The notes beneath the pieces are model-generated. The model searched no databases and had not been told where the DNA came from. It worked only from the letters and a program-made list of their open reading frames with translations. A stretch of 64,000 bases of DNA from Neonectria sp. B-13 (lineage: Eukaryota; Ascomycota; Sordariomycetes; Hypocreales; Nectriaceae). The position numbers were made by a program, and so were the translations under genes. The stretch is taken from contig NOKP01000024.1 in NCBI GenBank assembly GCA_002682825.1, forward strand, positions 659,810 through 723,809, in the 5' to 3' direction. Below, in pieces: positions 10,686 to 23,109 of the stretch (its first letter is position 1; every line of letters begins with the position of its first letter).

Positions 10686-12125
10686 AATATAGATTAAGCT
10701 CTATATTTAAGGGTTTAATCTAAGATATAGGATAGTATATAAGAGTTAATAAATAAAGTAATTAGTAATTAAGAGGCTATGTTTAATATATTTAATTTCT
10801 TACTTTATTTAGTAGATTATATTATATTAACTAGTTATATAAAATATAAAGTTATTTTACTATAAATAAATATAATAAAGCTATAATACAATTTGATTAG
10901 TAATTATTTCTTCTATAGGATATTATTAGAGCTACTTAAGGCCTAAGTTAGTATAGTAACTAAGGTTAAAGAAATGCTTAATATGCTTATTATATTTTAG
11001 ATATTATTATTAAAGAGTACTATTCCTAAATAAGACTAAATTAGTAATATCTAAAAGGTACCTTAATAAAGCCTAATTAATACAAAGCTTAATCTAGTAG
11101 TAGCTATACTACTCTAATGTTTAATTAAAGCTAAGGCTATAATATACTTATAATAAGCCTATTAATTGTAATAGTTCCTATTTACTCTACTATAGTACCC
11201 CTTCTTAGGAGTAATCAGTCCTCTAACTATAACTCAAAGACATTAGAGAAATATATCTATTATTTTAGTATATTCCTATATTATTAAACTAAGGGAACAC
11301 TAGGCTTAGACTAGCTTAAACCCAGTCGTAAATTTGTTGATATTGTATTAGACAAAATCAACAAAAACAGGACTGTGAACTGCCTATAAATAAGATAAAG
11401 GCCTTAGTAGCTTATTAGAGCGGATTTTAGGGGGCAAAGAGCGTAGGACTGTTAGGACGCTTTAGAATAAGGTCTACAAAATATAATATTCCTCCTAGAT
11501 ACTAAAGGGAGCTTATAGCTGTTACTTGCTGAGTTATCCTTTTATAGACTTTTAGCAATATTACTAACCCTATTATAGAGTCTAGTAATAGCTTTTACTT
11601 ACTATTGATATTGCTTGTATATCCTCTGTGAGTTGGGTATAAAGAAGTAGATTTAGCTCTCAATTGACTTATGAAACTATAGTTACTCCCAGTCAAACAT
11701 AGAATGCCTTAGCCAAGTTATCCCAGTCTCCTTAATGGTTTAATGGATTCTAAGGCCAAGCCATTAGACACCTTACTTTATAGAATAAGAACCCTAATAT
11801 AGGTCACTTATATAACTAGAAGCACTATTATTACTAACAGCCTTAAGAATATTTATAAGCATAGTCCCTATAGTACTAGAAGCTAGTGTTAGATAGGTTT
11901 AGCTCATTAGGAAATAGTTTAATGCTCTAAGCCAACAGTTCAATTCCTAACATAGAAAATACAGTACTTCTACAGTAAGGATAGAAAAGTACAGCTAAGG
12001 CTCTATCTAATAGAAGGGTTAAGTATCTAGGTCTAGGATCTTAAATACTTCTAGCTAGACCTAGTACTCTTTGTATATCCCTAGACTTTCAGTTTAAAAG
12101 CTATAGAAAGTAAGGTCTAAATGCT
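10686..12125. other. RIP-type AT-rich DNA, no gene recognised
   Basis: About 1.4 kb of TA-rich sequence with frequent stops in all frames. The last few hundred bases towards 12,130 may be the more heavily mutated 3' end of the decayed gene that follows on the minus strand. Confidence 0.5.
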
Positions 12126-12129
12126 ATTT

Positions 12130-13950
12130 TGAGTTTAAGTATAAACGCCTTCCTGCTTAGGCAACCTACTCATCAATGTATACTGTCTACCAATGTGCAC
12201 CACCAGCCTTAGACCAGAGCTAGAGGAGGTTATAGGGGATTAGCATACTCTCAATATTATGATTCATAAAGGGGAAGGTTTTTCTTGCATCCGAAAGCTC
12301 CTTGTAGCTGTTGTAACGCTGGGCATATACTATGTGAGGTTGTAGAAAGTGCTTTAGTGGTAGGCTTATGTTCACAGAGGCGGCATCTCGAGTGCTACAT
12401 ACGGGATGAATACGCCGTCCTATTCGAGCTTTAGGATCCGCCGAGTCAAGCCAGTGCTGTAAACAATATGTTTTCTACCAATGAACTCGAGGTACCCTTA
12501 AGATAGTCTCCTTCCCGACATCAAAGTATGTCTTCTCAGGGATAAGATACCTGCGATCAATACTCTTATCTAGGGCGGATAGTACGTTCTCACGTAGGGT
12601 GGAGAAGGAAGTATCAGTCCATGTGAGTTTAGTTCCATACATCTCGAAAACAATGAACATCCCTCGAAAGATATAGAAGCGCGGGTCTGAAAGCCTCGAT
12701 AGCATGGCCTCCCACAGACCTGGCATCGAGGCCTCATTCACTACGTAGTGTATGGGGTTGGTGCCCCCGATGTCCAAAGTTCGATGTTCATTATGCTTTG
12801 CTCGCATTTGGCTAGCACCGATTGCCCAGGTCGCTGGGAAATGCTGCATTGATGTTGGAGGCAATACAGTACGTAGTGATAGTAAGACAACCCCATCAAT
12901 CCAGAGGGCTTGTTGTTCTTCCGTTAGGAATGTCTCGTTGATGAGTGGCATCCTAGGAAATGCGATATAGATGTGAATATCATGTGCAAAAAGGGCCTCT
13001 CTAAAACGGATGTGTCAATACAGATGTACTTACTTGCCGTAGAACTGTACATGAATAGGCTTCTGGAGATTTCATTGAGGTCGAGGGTAGTAGGAGAATT
13101 GAAGGCCCTGGAATGCTTGGAGCGATGATACTTTGGCAATTACTGCATTGATGTTGAACTGGGCTGCAATCTCCTCGTCTGGTTGATGAGATTTAGCCAT
13201 GTTCAATACTGGTGGAGCTGCGCCTCTACTTAGCGCCTCCTCCTAGGGCTGACTATCCTCTATGGTTGGTTTGGAGTTTGCTAGGGCATCTGGTATACTG
13301 AGATCTTGAATATAGGTGGCCATCTCCTGGAGGCTAAGGCCGTTATCTTTCCCTACTTGCCTAGCCTCATTGAGGCAGGTATTGCATACTGGCTCCTCTA
13401 GCATATGGGCTTGCACCCAAGCAGCTGCTGTACTATACTTACTATTGTTGGCAGTTTTAACACAGAGTCGCTTGCCGTCCTCGTGATAAGGAGCATCTTC
13501 CTCGTCAGTACTGCGATCACTTCCACCATAGTCTGAAGTACATCCTCCCTCATCTTCGTCATTGGCAATGAAAAGCGATTGCTCCTGAAGCCAGTTTTCT
13601 TGTGGGGACCTCAATGGACTCGAACAGCCAGAATCCAATACTTCACTGCCACTGTTGCCGCTCGGAGACTGCGCGCTGACACTCGCATTTGATTTGCCTT
13701 GACTGTCTGGAATAGCGAGGGTGCGAAGAGATATAGATGCTGGGTGTGGCGCTAGGGAAGATAGTCTGGATGAGGAGGAGGGTGAACCCGCTGATTGCGA
13801 CCGCGTAGTGGGCTGTGGTCTGGGTAAATGGCCACTACGGCCACTTGAGTGTAGTCTATCAACACAAGGGGCAAGGGTCTTGGACTCGCCCGCTTCAAGA
13901 ACGACTCCATCCTCAACATTCAGTGGATCTTCCTTACTATCGACGGACAT
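12130..13950 (-). pseudogene. Conserved-looking gene of unknown function, RIP-type stops
   Basis: Minus-strand gene from ATG 13950. Exon 1 encodes a Ser/Pro-rich then acidic region (FIANDEDEGG, STDEEDAPYHEDGK), followed by AAWVQAHMLEEP and a CNTCLNEARQ pair of cysteines. The frame is cut by TAG at 13245-13243 and TGA at 13074-13072 but stays coding past both. An intron with GTAAGT donor (13033) and TAG acceptor (12953), 81 bp, joins in phase to exon 2, which starts MPLINETFLTEEQ and continues to TAG at 12477-12475. Coding character goes on beyond that stop (HWLDSADPKARIG and so on) towards ~12,130 with more stops. Each stop is explained by one C-to-T change (CAG or CGA). I do not recognise the family. 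A multi-copy fungal family is likely because it attracted RIP, but RIP leaking from flanking repeats is also possible. Confidence 0.7.
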
Positions 13951-14119
13951 ACAGTTTCCGACTTTTCGACCATCGCAGTATATATTGTGGCTCCCTTAGA
14001 GTCGGATCCTTACAGTGTATCCCAGAAGAATCATTGTCCTAGAATTTCAACTACTTGAGCCTCTACTGCATTATTAAGTCAAAATAGGTACAATAGCCAA
14101 CCAAATAATTCTACTATTG

Positions 14120-15330
14120 AAAATCAATAGAAGGGCCCTATATACATAAAAGGATGATTAGATAAAGCCCTAAAGTTTACTACAAAATGAAGTCCCATAC
14201 CCTCTTCCTCAGTATCAACCCTAACACAGGGGTACATTTTTACAACCTTAAACTTTATCCACTCAAAAGCATTTCCTATGTTAGAGTTAGTACATTAGAT
14301 ATAATTGGCATATATCCATACTGCCTCATGAGATAGTTAGTAACTCACCCATATTCATCTTCTTGCCATTCAGAGTGCAGAATCCCTCTCCTGTCTCCAA
14401 GTTCAGGCAAGCACCAACAACGTCGCTAGCACTAAACTCTCTAGGAGCCTCAAAGTCTAGGGTTGGGGCAACATCATTACCTAACTCAATGAATAGCATC
14501 CCATTATCCCCATAATAGGCCTACGATCCGTCAAACCAGCCCAGCATCTGATCACAACCAATGTCTTTACCACAGAAACCAAGACCTAGAATCCTACATT
14601 AAGTTGTAAGTTCTTAAAGGTCCAGCTAATGACACATTAAAATGGCAACGCACCAAGAGTTCGAATCTTTCAGGACAGTAACCTCAAAGTAGAAGTATTT
14701 ATTCGATACCAAGGGTAGGGGAACATAGCACTTGCTTCAGATGCAGACACTATCAAGGCCATCCGCCTTTTCATAGACTTAAACCTCTATCAAGGGCGAA
14801 TAAGTCTTACTATAGTAGTATAGAGATAAAGGGCCAGCTTACTATGGATTCTGGTACATTCCTGATGACCGGAGGTGCTGTAGAAAGTAATGAATACACT
14901 CTGCTCAAAACCAGTCCAAAGCAGCATCATTGGAAACCCATGCTCCAGTCTTGCATGTTCTGCCCTCGCATGTTGCTAAAAATGCTCACGGAGACTATCC
15001 AACAATTCCAGGCGGCCTAGTCTCATGGCATAGTCCACACAGGACCAGTTGTCTTCATTGAGGCCAGTCGGGTTTACCCCATGCTTCTTCAGGGCCTCTA
15101 CGATATTGGAGCTGCCAACCAGCACCGCTCGTAAGTGAAAGTGAGTTGCGGGATTGCTCCGACCAAATGTTCTTCTTTACTCCGATTATGAGGTACTTCC
15201 GTTGCCAAAAGTCCCTGTCTTAGAATCATATGCCCACCAAGGAAGGATAGTACAAAGCTCGCTGCTGAATTTGCCTCATTTTAGTGCTGATTTCAACTGG
15301 TGGTATTTGTGATGGGGTCTGCATATAGCG
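14120..15330 (-). pseudogene. Ankyrin-SPRY protein gene, decayed
   Basis: Minus strand. Around 15,200-15,000 the frame reads NPATHFHLRAVLVGSSNIV, EALKKHGVNPTGLNEDN and VDYAMRLGRLELL, an ankyrin-type repeat. Nearer 14,710-14,120 there is a SPRY domain in pieces: FYFEVTVLKDSNSW, an intron ending ATGTAG, then GLGFCGKDIGCD, GWFDGS, a TAG where Trp is expected, YYGDNGMLFIELG, then VVGACLNLETGEGFCTLNGK. A GTGAGT donor follows, and a last exon reads NAFEWIKFKVVKMYP. Several stops (TAA and TAG in the ankyrin part, TAG in SPRY) fit CAA, CAG or TGG ancestors. Ankyrin-SPRY architectures in fungi occur in multi-copy families of unknown or non-self-recognition-like roles. Only part of the ankyrin array remains. 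The exact start is unclear. Confidence 0.72.
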
Positions 15331-15639
15331 AGCGGCCGCTCGTGTCTGAAGACGCACTTATGAGACAAAGTTCCTAAGGTATGACTCTACCTTCCTACTA
15401 CGGGTTAGTTACAAGATTGACACCGAACACTATGTACAAAACAGAAATAGAGAAATCCGACTACTCGATTACCTGTGTAACTTGGTACTTCTGATTATCT
15501 ACATAGTGAAGATTTTGTCAAGTATATAGAGTCCTACAAAGCTCCCTACGAAGGCCTTGCTATATTCTTCCATCATTATCATTATCATCATTATCATTAA
15601 GACAGTTTATCAATCCACCTTTCCCAGCTTCTCCTAGCT

Positions 15640-16480
15640 ATTACTTCTCAAAATGAAAATACACTTTACTTAGCTTACTACTTCTGCAGCTGCTATTACA
15701 GTTGGTATGGCTCTATATGAGAGATTCCCTATGGTCTAAGCTATGTTAACAATTGGTATAAGCGTTTATACATAGGATACTGCCTTTGCTAACTTAAGAA
15801 TATCTACCTCTCTAAGGTAATAGATAAGATCTTTGGTTAGGATTCAATAGACTATGATTATATTATTGTTAGGTCTAAGAAAAGCCTTACTATTATAGTT
15901 ATATACTAATATATAGTAGCCTAGATTGCTAGAGATAATAGCTAGATACCTATTACTTTTGTTAATACTACTATAGCTAGTTATATAAAGGAGGATTAGA
16001 CTAGTAATATTAGCTGGCTTTACAGTAAGCTAGATAATGTAATACTTCCCTATGTAAGTAAGTGTACTAATGTTAAAAAGCATAATATTACTATTGCTCT
16101 TAATGCACACTCTAGGTAGAACTAGACTAGGTCTAAGGTATACATTACTACTAACTTTAGAGTATAGGTCCTAGCCTTATACATAGGAAGCTAGGCTTGG
16201 AATACCTTCCTAGTGAGCCTAAAAAGTGTCTATAGCAATAGTATTTACCTTTCATAGGCAAAACCACTTAATGCCTTTAATGGTTATTTTATCTAACAGC
16301 TTGTTCAAGATGCTCTATCTACTATAGATTTCAACTAGTTTAGCATAGAGGCATACAGTAGCATTAGTAGTACTAATATCTGCATTAGTAATCAGGCTTT
16401 AAGTTGTACCTAAGATAGAATATCCCTATATTAGTCAGTATTAGGGTCATAAGATAATATGTTCATTCCGAGAATTATAG
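15640..16480 (+). pseudogene. RIP-decayed plus-strand gene, unidentified
   Basis: One frame from about 15,790 stays protein-like for over 200 codons (stretches such as SIDYDYIIVRSKKSLTIIV, YSKLDNVILPYVSK and KHNITIALNAHS). It is broken only by TAG and TAA codons at places where Gln or Trp would be expected. An ATG near 15,652 is followed by a hydrophobic stretch that could be a signal peptide, with an intron before 15,790. I do not recognise the family. Confidence 0.5.
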
Positions 16481-16794
16481 TGTTAGGGTCCTTGGGATAT
16501 TGAAATATCTAGGTATATAGATAACTGAGATGTTTTTCTTAGCTTCTATTAGCTGGACCTACTGTCTTCAATAGATAGGCCCTCTGTTTTAGGCCTTGGG
16601 ATTTAACACCTTAGAGGCAGCTTATTTAGTGCATTATGCTAAGACCTTAATATCCTAGCAGCTATAGTATGGCATTTTAAGTGCTAGCTAGCAATATGAA
16701 CAGTGAAGCCAGACAAGCGGTTTTCCCTTTTTAAGCATTTATACGGTTTGAATGAAACCAAACCTCCTGGTAACTCGCAACCACAATACCATCC

Positions 16795-17781
16795 TCAGAG
16801 TACTTTCTTCTGCAAATTTGCCGCTGCTGCTGCGGCAGCCTTTTTCCCAGTAGGGTCGCCTTCCCTCATCCCCTTGACAGCACTGATCAAAGCTTTGCGT
16901 TTCACCCAGTCCGGTAGAGCTTCCAGCAATGCAACCTGTACAGCATGTGGCCAGTATGGGACAATCGTGGGCCGCCCACAACCCACTCTCGCGAATGCAG
17001 CCTGGACCCAAGTTGCAGCATCGGGCACCAGGAAGCTGGGCGGCAGCACCATTGCCCCGGTTCCTGTCACCTGTATAATTCGCAGTCCCAGGACCTCCAC
17101 ATCTCTTCCCTCTAGCGCTGATTCTTGCCCCAACTCGATGGAGCTATTCATGAGGAAAGCCTTGGAGGGTCCGTATGACGGGAAGAGTGGCATGCCAACA
17201 TCGGCCAAGGAGCCAACGTTGAGGACCAAGCTTGGTTGATTCGCTACTAGAAGCGGCATAAGGGCTCCAGTGAGGAGCAGCGGGAAGGTTGCATTGACCG
17301 AAATGTTGGCGGATAGCTCCTCTGCAGTGAATGAATCCACTGGTCCAAATTGGTGTCGCGGCATCATCGCACCAGCGTTGTTAATCAGAATTTTGAGTGG
17401 AATGTGAGATAGACTTTCCGCAATGCCTGGAAAGGACAGTTTGGACAGGTCTGACGCGTCCGCGATGATGATGTGGAAGTAGCGCGCTGGGTACTGTGAC
17501 GCCAGTTCTGATTTCACTACCGAGAGCTTTTCCGCGTTTCGCCCGTGCAAGACGACGTTGAAGCCCCGGCGAGCTAGTTCCGAGCTGAAGGCCTTTCCAA
17601 TGCCAGCGCTGGAACCCGTCACCAAGGCCCAAGGAGTCCCGCTCGCAGCAGTGTGCTCGTATCGCGAGAGTCCTAATGGGGGCGAAAGGTAGAGCGCCAA
17701 AAACGAAACGAACTTATAGGCGATGCTCAGCAGCATCATAGCACCCAAGATGACGACGCAACGATGCACTAGCCATTCCAT
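16795..17781 (-). CDS. Short-chain dehydrogenase/reductase, membrane-anchored
   Basis: Single-exon minus-strand gene encoding 328 aa from ATG 17781. The frame stays open to 17925, but those extra 48 residues look like translated leader, while ATG 17781 is followed directly by a hydrophobic anchor (VVILGAMMLLSIAYKFVSF). The Rossmann cofactor motif TGSSAGIG is at ~55-62, NNAG at ~134-137, the structural Asn at ~163 and the catalytic triad Ser191, Tyr203, Lys207 in YGPSK. Length, N-terminal membrane segment and motif spacing resemble very-long-chain 3-oxoacyl-CoA reductase and 17-beta-hydroxysteroid dehydrogenase-type enzymes, which use NADP(H) at the ER membrane. The exact substrate cannot be read. 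It is an undamaged island of normal composition between RIP-mutated blocks. The C-terminus is Ala/Lys-rich. Confidence 0.9.
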   Translation of the reverse strand: MEWLVHRCVVILGAMMLLSIAYKFVSFLALYLSPPLGLSRYEHTAASGTPWALVTGSSAGIGKAFSSELARRGFNVVLHGRNAEKLSVVKSELASQYPARYFHIIIADASDLSKLSFPGIAESLSHIPLKILINNAGAMMPRHQFGPVDSFTAEELSANISVNATFPLLLTGALMPLLVANQPSLVLNVGSLADVGMPLFPSYGPSKAFLMNSSIELGQESALEGRDVEVLGLRIIQVTGTGAMVLPPSFLVPDAATWVQAAFARVGCGRPTIVPYWPHAVQVALLEALPDWVKRKALISAVKGMREGDPTGKKAAAAAAANLQKKVL

Positions 17782-17949
17782 CAGAGCGATAAGATACCTC
17801 AAGGGGGAAATAGAAGGAGGAGGTGAAGTTGAAATTGCAAAGGATTGATAGAGATGGGAGAGAGGAGGATATTTGACAATCATGACGTTGCTCCTCGGTA
17901 CGTTCCGGCAGCTCGACGACACCATATGACGCTTAGTTACCTTGATTGA

Positions 17950-18700
17950 AATATACTATACCCACCATTGGTCAGACCACTAAAGCTCCCCTCGGGCAAT
18001 ATCGCCTTAATGTAGATAACTAGTCGATTGCATGGCCCTCTATCACCTTTATCTCGTTGTTCTAAGACGGAATGCCTATACAAAGGCCTCCATCGCTTCC
18101 ATTGAGTTTGTGAGAGGAAATTTTCTCGGCTGCCTCCACAACATGGGGCTCATTCGAGGAGGACAAAGGGGGAGTTGTCGGTCACGCCTTAGATGCTCTT
18201 GGGCCGTAGTGAAAGCACCTCTATCGGTCTCGATCTTCATAGGCTCGCTCGGTATTGAAATCATCTGTCCCGCAAGCTGTCGAAATGCATTAAGAGGTGG
18301 GAGCCTCTAAACTTAGTGACATCCAGATGGATGCATGCAATGAAAGAATTATAGTTCATAGTGGATTGATCGCGGGGTCTAGATGCCGCCACCTGCGCCA
18401 TTTCTCTCGTTGTTAACACTCAAGGTTTGGTCTAAGATCGACCAAGAATATCCCCGCTGGCAAATCCAAAATCTAGCCAACAGATGCGAGGAGATGTCAA
18501 TAGTGCTTTGTGGCCTTTAGCTATCGCGGCTATAGGCAGCTTGATGCTTGATATTCTTGGCCGTTGGACGTGGACCTTTATTAGTGTAGGGGGGATAGTG
18601 GCCACGCTCATATTATTAGAACGGGCTAGGCTTTTCAAGCGGACATCATTTGGCTGATTTAAACTAGCCTCAGTTATGCTAAGCACAGATCTGGTTAAAC
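17950..18700. other. Upstream of dehydrogenase, no gene recognised
   Basis: About 750 bp of near-normal composition. It holds short ORFs on both strands (18032-18310 and 18432-18686) with no support. The part next to 17,950 is the likely promoter of the dehydrogenase gene. Confidence 0.45.
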
Positions 18701-20870
18701 TCTGGTAAATAAAAGCGTAAGTACTTGAGATTTCTGAGTAGCAAGGATGAGATGGAGAACTACACCACCCTACAGGTCATTGAAAGGGCTACCTTTGATG
18801 AAGTGAAGCTATTTTAGAAGAATCTAATAAAGTTCTAACCCATTGTCTATAGAGTCCCATCTGACCTGTCTGTCCCATAGCTAAGTTTCTTATCCGTATC
18901 AAGAGGCATATAGCCATTTGTATAGTACTCCTCTAGAGTAATGCATATGGCTTTTATAGGCTTCCTAGTAACTTTATAGGATGTTTATATAAGATTATCT
19001 AAGCTAATATAAGTTGTAGTAACTTCTAAGTGAATATTATTCAATTCTACTGAGTTATTAAAAATCTAGTGGGCAAATAGTCCTAAGTCTTCTAAGTAGA
19101 TCATAGGAGTAGTACTATTATTAAAAGGAATAATAAAGATATATATTCTATTCTTATCCTTCTTTAGCCTTTAATTCTCTAAAAGTATCTTAATATATAA
19201 ATAGCTACTTAGTATAGACTAAACTATTAATAATATAAGCTAAGATTTTAAGTATTCTAGAAATATAAGTTATCTTCTTATAGACTATTATAATAAATAT
19301 AATTTTCTTATTAATAACTTTATTTTTTCTATTTAAGTATTTATAGTAGTATTTTAGAGTAAAGTTACTTAGTATTAAGCTATAGTTAACTCTAGCTTAT
19401 ATAAAGTGCTTTAAGCTATTTTAAATAGTAAGCTTATATATATGAATTCTTTAATATATCTTAGCTTTCTTACTAATAGTAAATCTATTTATATTAGTAA
19501 ATACTAGTTATATATCTTTTTAGGCTTTCTAAAGATTAGCTTTATTATAAGGATTTCTATAAAATAGAAATACATTTAAAAGTTTAATAAGTTTTTTTAC
19601 TTTAATAGACTAAGTACTTCTTTAAAGTTAGCTTTAATAATATATAATAGTTAAGTCTATCCTAAGGGTATAAGGTAGGTCTAAGGTATATAGTTTAATA
19701 ATTAAGTAGATTAGAATATTATAATAAGTAATATAAGTTATAATAGTAATATATAATAGTTAGTTATTATATAACTAAGTAGGAATATTAATAGCTAAAG
19801 AGCTTAAGGCTTTTATTTAATGTATTAAATAAATATAGTTATATACTATAGTAATTATATAAGCTTACTAAGTAATAGTAAGTCTTATTATAGCCCGGGT
19901 TAGGACTAGGCAATTACAACTGGTAGAATCATTTAGTACTTACTTTTTCCTTCCTATTATAATATATAATACCTATATATTAAATAAGCTCTATTTAATA
20001 TAGTTTAATACTAATAAGTATATATATATTAAATAAGTACTATTTAATATAACTTAATACTATTTAACTATACTAATCTTTTATATATATATATATTTAC
20101 TTAATATATTAAATAAGAGCCTTAAGCTCTTTAGCTATTAATACTCCTACTTAGTTATATAATAACTTATCTTTATATATTACTATTATAATCTATATTA
20201 CTTACTATAATATTCTAATCTACTTAATTATTAAACTATATATCTTAGATCTATTTTATACTCTTAGGTTAAATCTAACTATTATAAATAGAATATTTTA
20301 AAAGTAAGTATTAAAAACCTAAGTTTAAATAAAAGTATAAAACTATACTTAAAGATAATATATATAATAAGTATATATTATATCTAAGTATATATTATAC
20401 TTTTCCTTACTCTTTAAAATTAAAACTTTAATAAAACTATAATAATATATTCAATCAATTAAACTAATTATTATACTCTTCTCTAAAGGTCTTAATTATA
20501 ATCTAATAGGTCCTTGCATTATAATTAGTCTTTTTATAAGTTCTATAGTATTTTTCCCTTAGTAGTACTAACCTCCTTTAACTACTACTTCTTAATAATT
20601 CAACTACTACCTATGTATTAACATCCTTCTGATCTATCTTATCTCTTCCTTTATCTAGAGTTATCTTCCTTCCTTTATATAAGTAGGTTCTTTTTGCTCT
20701 ATACTACTTACTAAGAGTCTTATTTGCCTATTAAAGGATTTAGACCTTAGACTTTAATAATACTATCTAATGTATTATTGCTTTTATTCTCTTAGTAAAT
20801 AATTTAAGTACTTTAAGAATTAATACTAGAGAGCTACTCTAATGCCTTTTTACTTATCTTTTAAGGTATT
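18700..20870. other. RIP-type AT-rich DNA with a large inverted repeat
   Basis: Extreme AT content and TA-rich. It includes an imperfect inverted repeat with arms of about 155 bp at 19,679-19,832 and 20,098-20,252 (shared words TATATAGTTTAATAATTAAG and TAGCTAAAGAGCTTAAGGC). Another partial copy of the arm end is near 23,665-23,725. This looks like a foldback or nested transposon remnant. No readable gene. Confidence 0.55.
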
Positions 20871-20879
20871 TAAACTATA

Positions 20880-22120
20880 AGCTAGCCTTAAGTACTATCT
20901 TTAGAGTCTTTAAGACTTAAGGGTCAAAAAGGCTAATTTCCTCTATAGCTAGTATTAGAGTCTATAGCTATATATTAAGCTTTCTAATAATATTTTCTAG
21001 GTCTAAAGGAATAAGCTTAGTCCTCTAAAAACCTCCTTTAATATTACTTTTTATTATAGTAGCTTTATAAGTAGTATAAAAGGCTAGGAAGAACTTAGTC
21101 TTTAAAATATAGGTTATAAAGTATTTAATTAATTGTTTAATTGATTGACTATAGGCCTTTTTGAGTGGCCTAAAGCACTTAACATTAAGAGGCTAAAGTA
21201 GATAAGATAAATAAGATAGTATATAGAGTATAATAATATAGTTCTCTTTATAATATTTCTTAAAGTTAACTAAGTAGTAACTTTTATGCCTATTAAGGAT
21301 TAAAAGACAATAATAATCAGTTGATTGATTCTTTATATATTAATTAAAGTACTTAAGCTACTTAAGATCTATTTTATTATTAGTCTAGCTATTTTAAGTT
21401 ATTATAATAATCTAATTACCTAGAAGGTTACTTTCCTAGTACTAACTAATAAGATAATATTAGCTTATAATTATAATAAATAGCTAGATTACTTAGCTTT
21501 TTATATTAATTGCTTAAATAACTATAATCTATTCCTAGTTTCTAGGCTAGACTGATTTCAGGTTTCTATGCCTATTTATACCTATAATAACTATTCTACT
21601 TATAATTATACTTATTATAAAGCTAGTCTTATTAAAGTTATAGATATTAGCTAGATTAATACTATATTTTATAATTATATTCTCTATAAGCTAGAACTAA
21701 TTATAAATAATAGTTATATTTTTATATTTAGCCCTTTAATAGTTATATTTATAAAAAAAACATATCTTAAGCTCTAGTTATTACCTAATAAAGTTAAAAG
21801 CTTAATACTTACTAATAGATAATGCATTATAGTTAGTAAATAGTTAGTTAGCTATTTCTTTAATACTATATAGTTATAGAGAAAATCCTTATGAATCTAG
21901 ATTAAGAATAAATTGAATAATGATCTTTTCCTCTAGATTGGATAGTTAATGCGATTTTAGGATCTAATTGCATTAAGATTGAATGCTATTCTACTAGCAA
22001 TATAGCCTATGTTTACTAATCTTATAGATACCTATAGTGCATTAGATGCTTAGTTTTAGGTTATTTTAAAGGGCTTAAAGAACTAGAAGGGTCTTTTGCT
22101 TAGTATTTGATTGTAATATG
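20880..22120 (-). pseudogene. Fot1/pogo-like (Tc1/mariner superfamily) transposase, RIP-decayed
   Basis: One minus-strand frame keeps the order of a pogo/Fot1 DDE transposase despite dozens of TAA/TAG codons. It reads NIYNFNKTSFIIS (ancestral NFDETGF), later RHRNLKSV, then YYCLLILNRHKSYY (the LILDGHxSH block with the second catalytic Asp now Asn), PLNVKCFRPLKKAYSQ (the PLDVGxFGPLKxxY block) and a terminal GF/IPLD stretch. Asp-to-Asn and Gly-to-Ser/Arg/Lys replacements are those expected from G-to-A change. The N-terminal part towards 22,120 is poorly readable. The element ends were not identified; the inverted repeat at 19,679-20,252 may be unrelated. Confidence 0.78.
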
Positions 22121-22679
22121 CTAAGTTATTAAGGTTTACTTGATTGAATGAGAAGTTAGGTATAAGGGGGAAAAGTGCAATATATACTTAGATGTAATAT
22201 ATGCTTATTATATACATTAGTTATTATTCATAATACTCTAATCTCTTAAGAAATAGATAAATTCTTAGCTAACTTTACTATATATAAGCTAATCTTAGTC
22301 CTTAATCTCTTCTCTAAATATAATTAAGTTCTATTAAATAAGAAAAGCAGGGACTTAACTACTTTTAATATACCTATTAGACTATTATATATATATATAC
22401 TGCCTTAAGGAGCTATAAATTCAATAGTATAGTTCATATGAGTTATTATAAGAATACTATTTAACTTAATTTTAGATATCTATTGATTATACCTTAATAA
22501 TATTATAATTAAAGAACTAAAGATTATATATAATAATAAGAAGATTATACTAGGAGTATACTATTATATTATAAACTATTTAATTAATATTAATAAAGTT
22601 CTTCTAAATATTAAGCTAGCTAATTGTACTATCTTTATAAAGAAATCTTAGTTCTATTAAAAAACTATAATTATACTTA

Positions 22680-23106
22680 ACGTACATGATAAGCATATGA
22701 GTTAGACAAGTATGCGAGCCACTGGAATTTACACCTTAAATCGCATTTTTTAAAAAGTTATAAAAAGCTTAAACTAAGCCTAAAATAGCTATACTTTTTA
22801 AAATAGGCTAATTAAGATATAACCTATCTAGGAAATAATCCCTGTAAATTCTAACCTTTAGAAACCTAGGTAGATATGAAAAGTGGATACCTTCTAGGCC
22901 CACTTTTCATATCTACCTAGGTTCTAGCTATCTAGGATTTTTAGGGATTATTCTCTAAATAGGTTTTAACTTAACTAGCTTATTTTTAAAATCTTAGTTA
23001 TTTTAGGATTAGTTTGGACTTTTAGTAGCTTTTTTAAAATCGCGATTTAAGGTGTAAATTCCAGTGGCTCGCATACTTGTCTAGCTCACATGCTTATTAT
23101 ATATAT
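22680..23106. mobile_element. Foldback MITE with TA target duplication
   Basis: A 427-bp element that is almost entirely inverted repeat, folding around about 22,890-22,900. The arms share GACAAGTATGCGAGCC, ACTGGAATTTACACC and TAGATATGAAAAGTGG. The left end reads ACGTACATGATAAGC. The right end, read inwards, is ATATATATAATAAGC, which differs only by C-to-T and G-to-A changes. TA dinucleotides at 22678-22679 and 23107-23108 fit the target duplication of Tc1/mariner-type elements, and the ACGTA start fits Fot1-like families. It may have been mobilised by a transposase like the one decayed next door. Confidence 0.78.
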
Positions 23107-23109
23107 TAG

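Noticed and set aside
16703..17239. 178-codon plus-strand ORF
   Set aside because: Antisense shadow of the short-chain dehydrogenase.
17782..17925. N-terminal 48-residue extension of the dehydrogenase
   Set aside because: Composition is leader-like, and the following ATG sits right before the membrane anchor as in the family.
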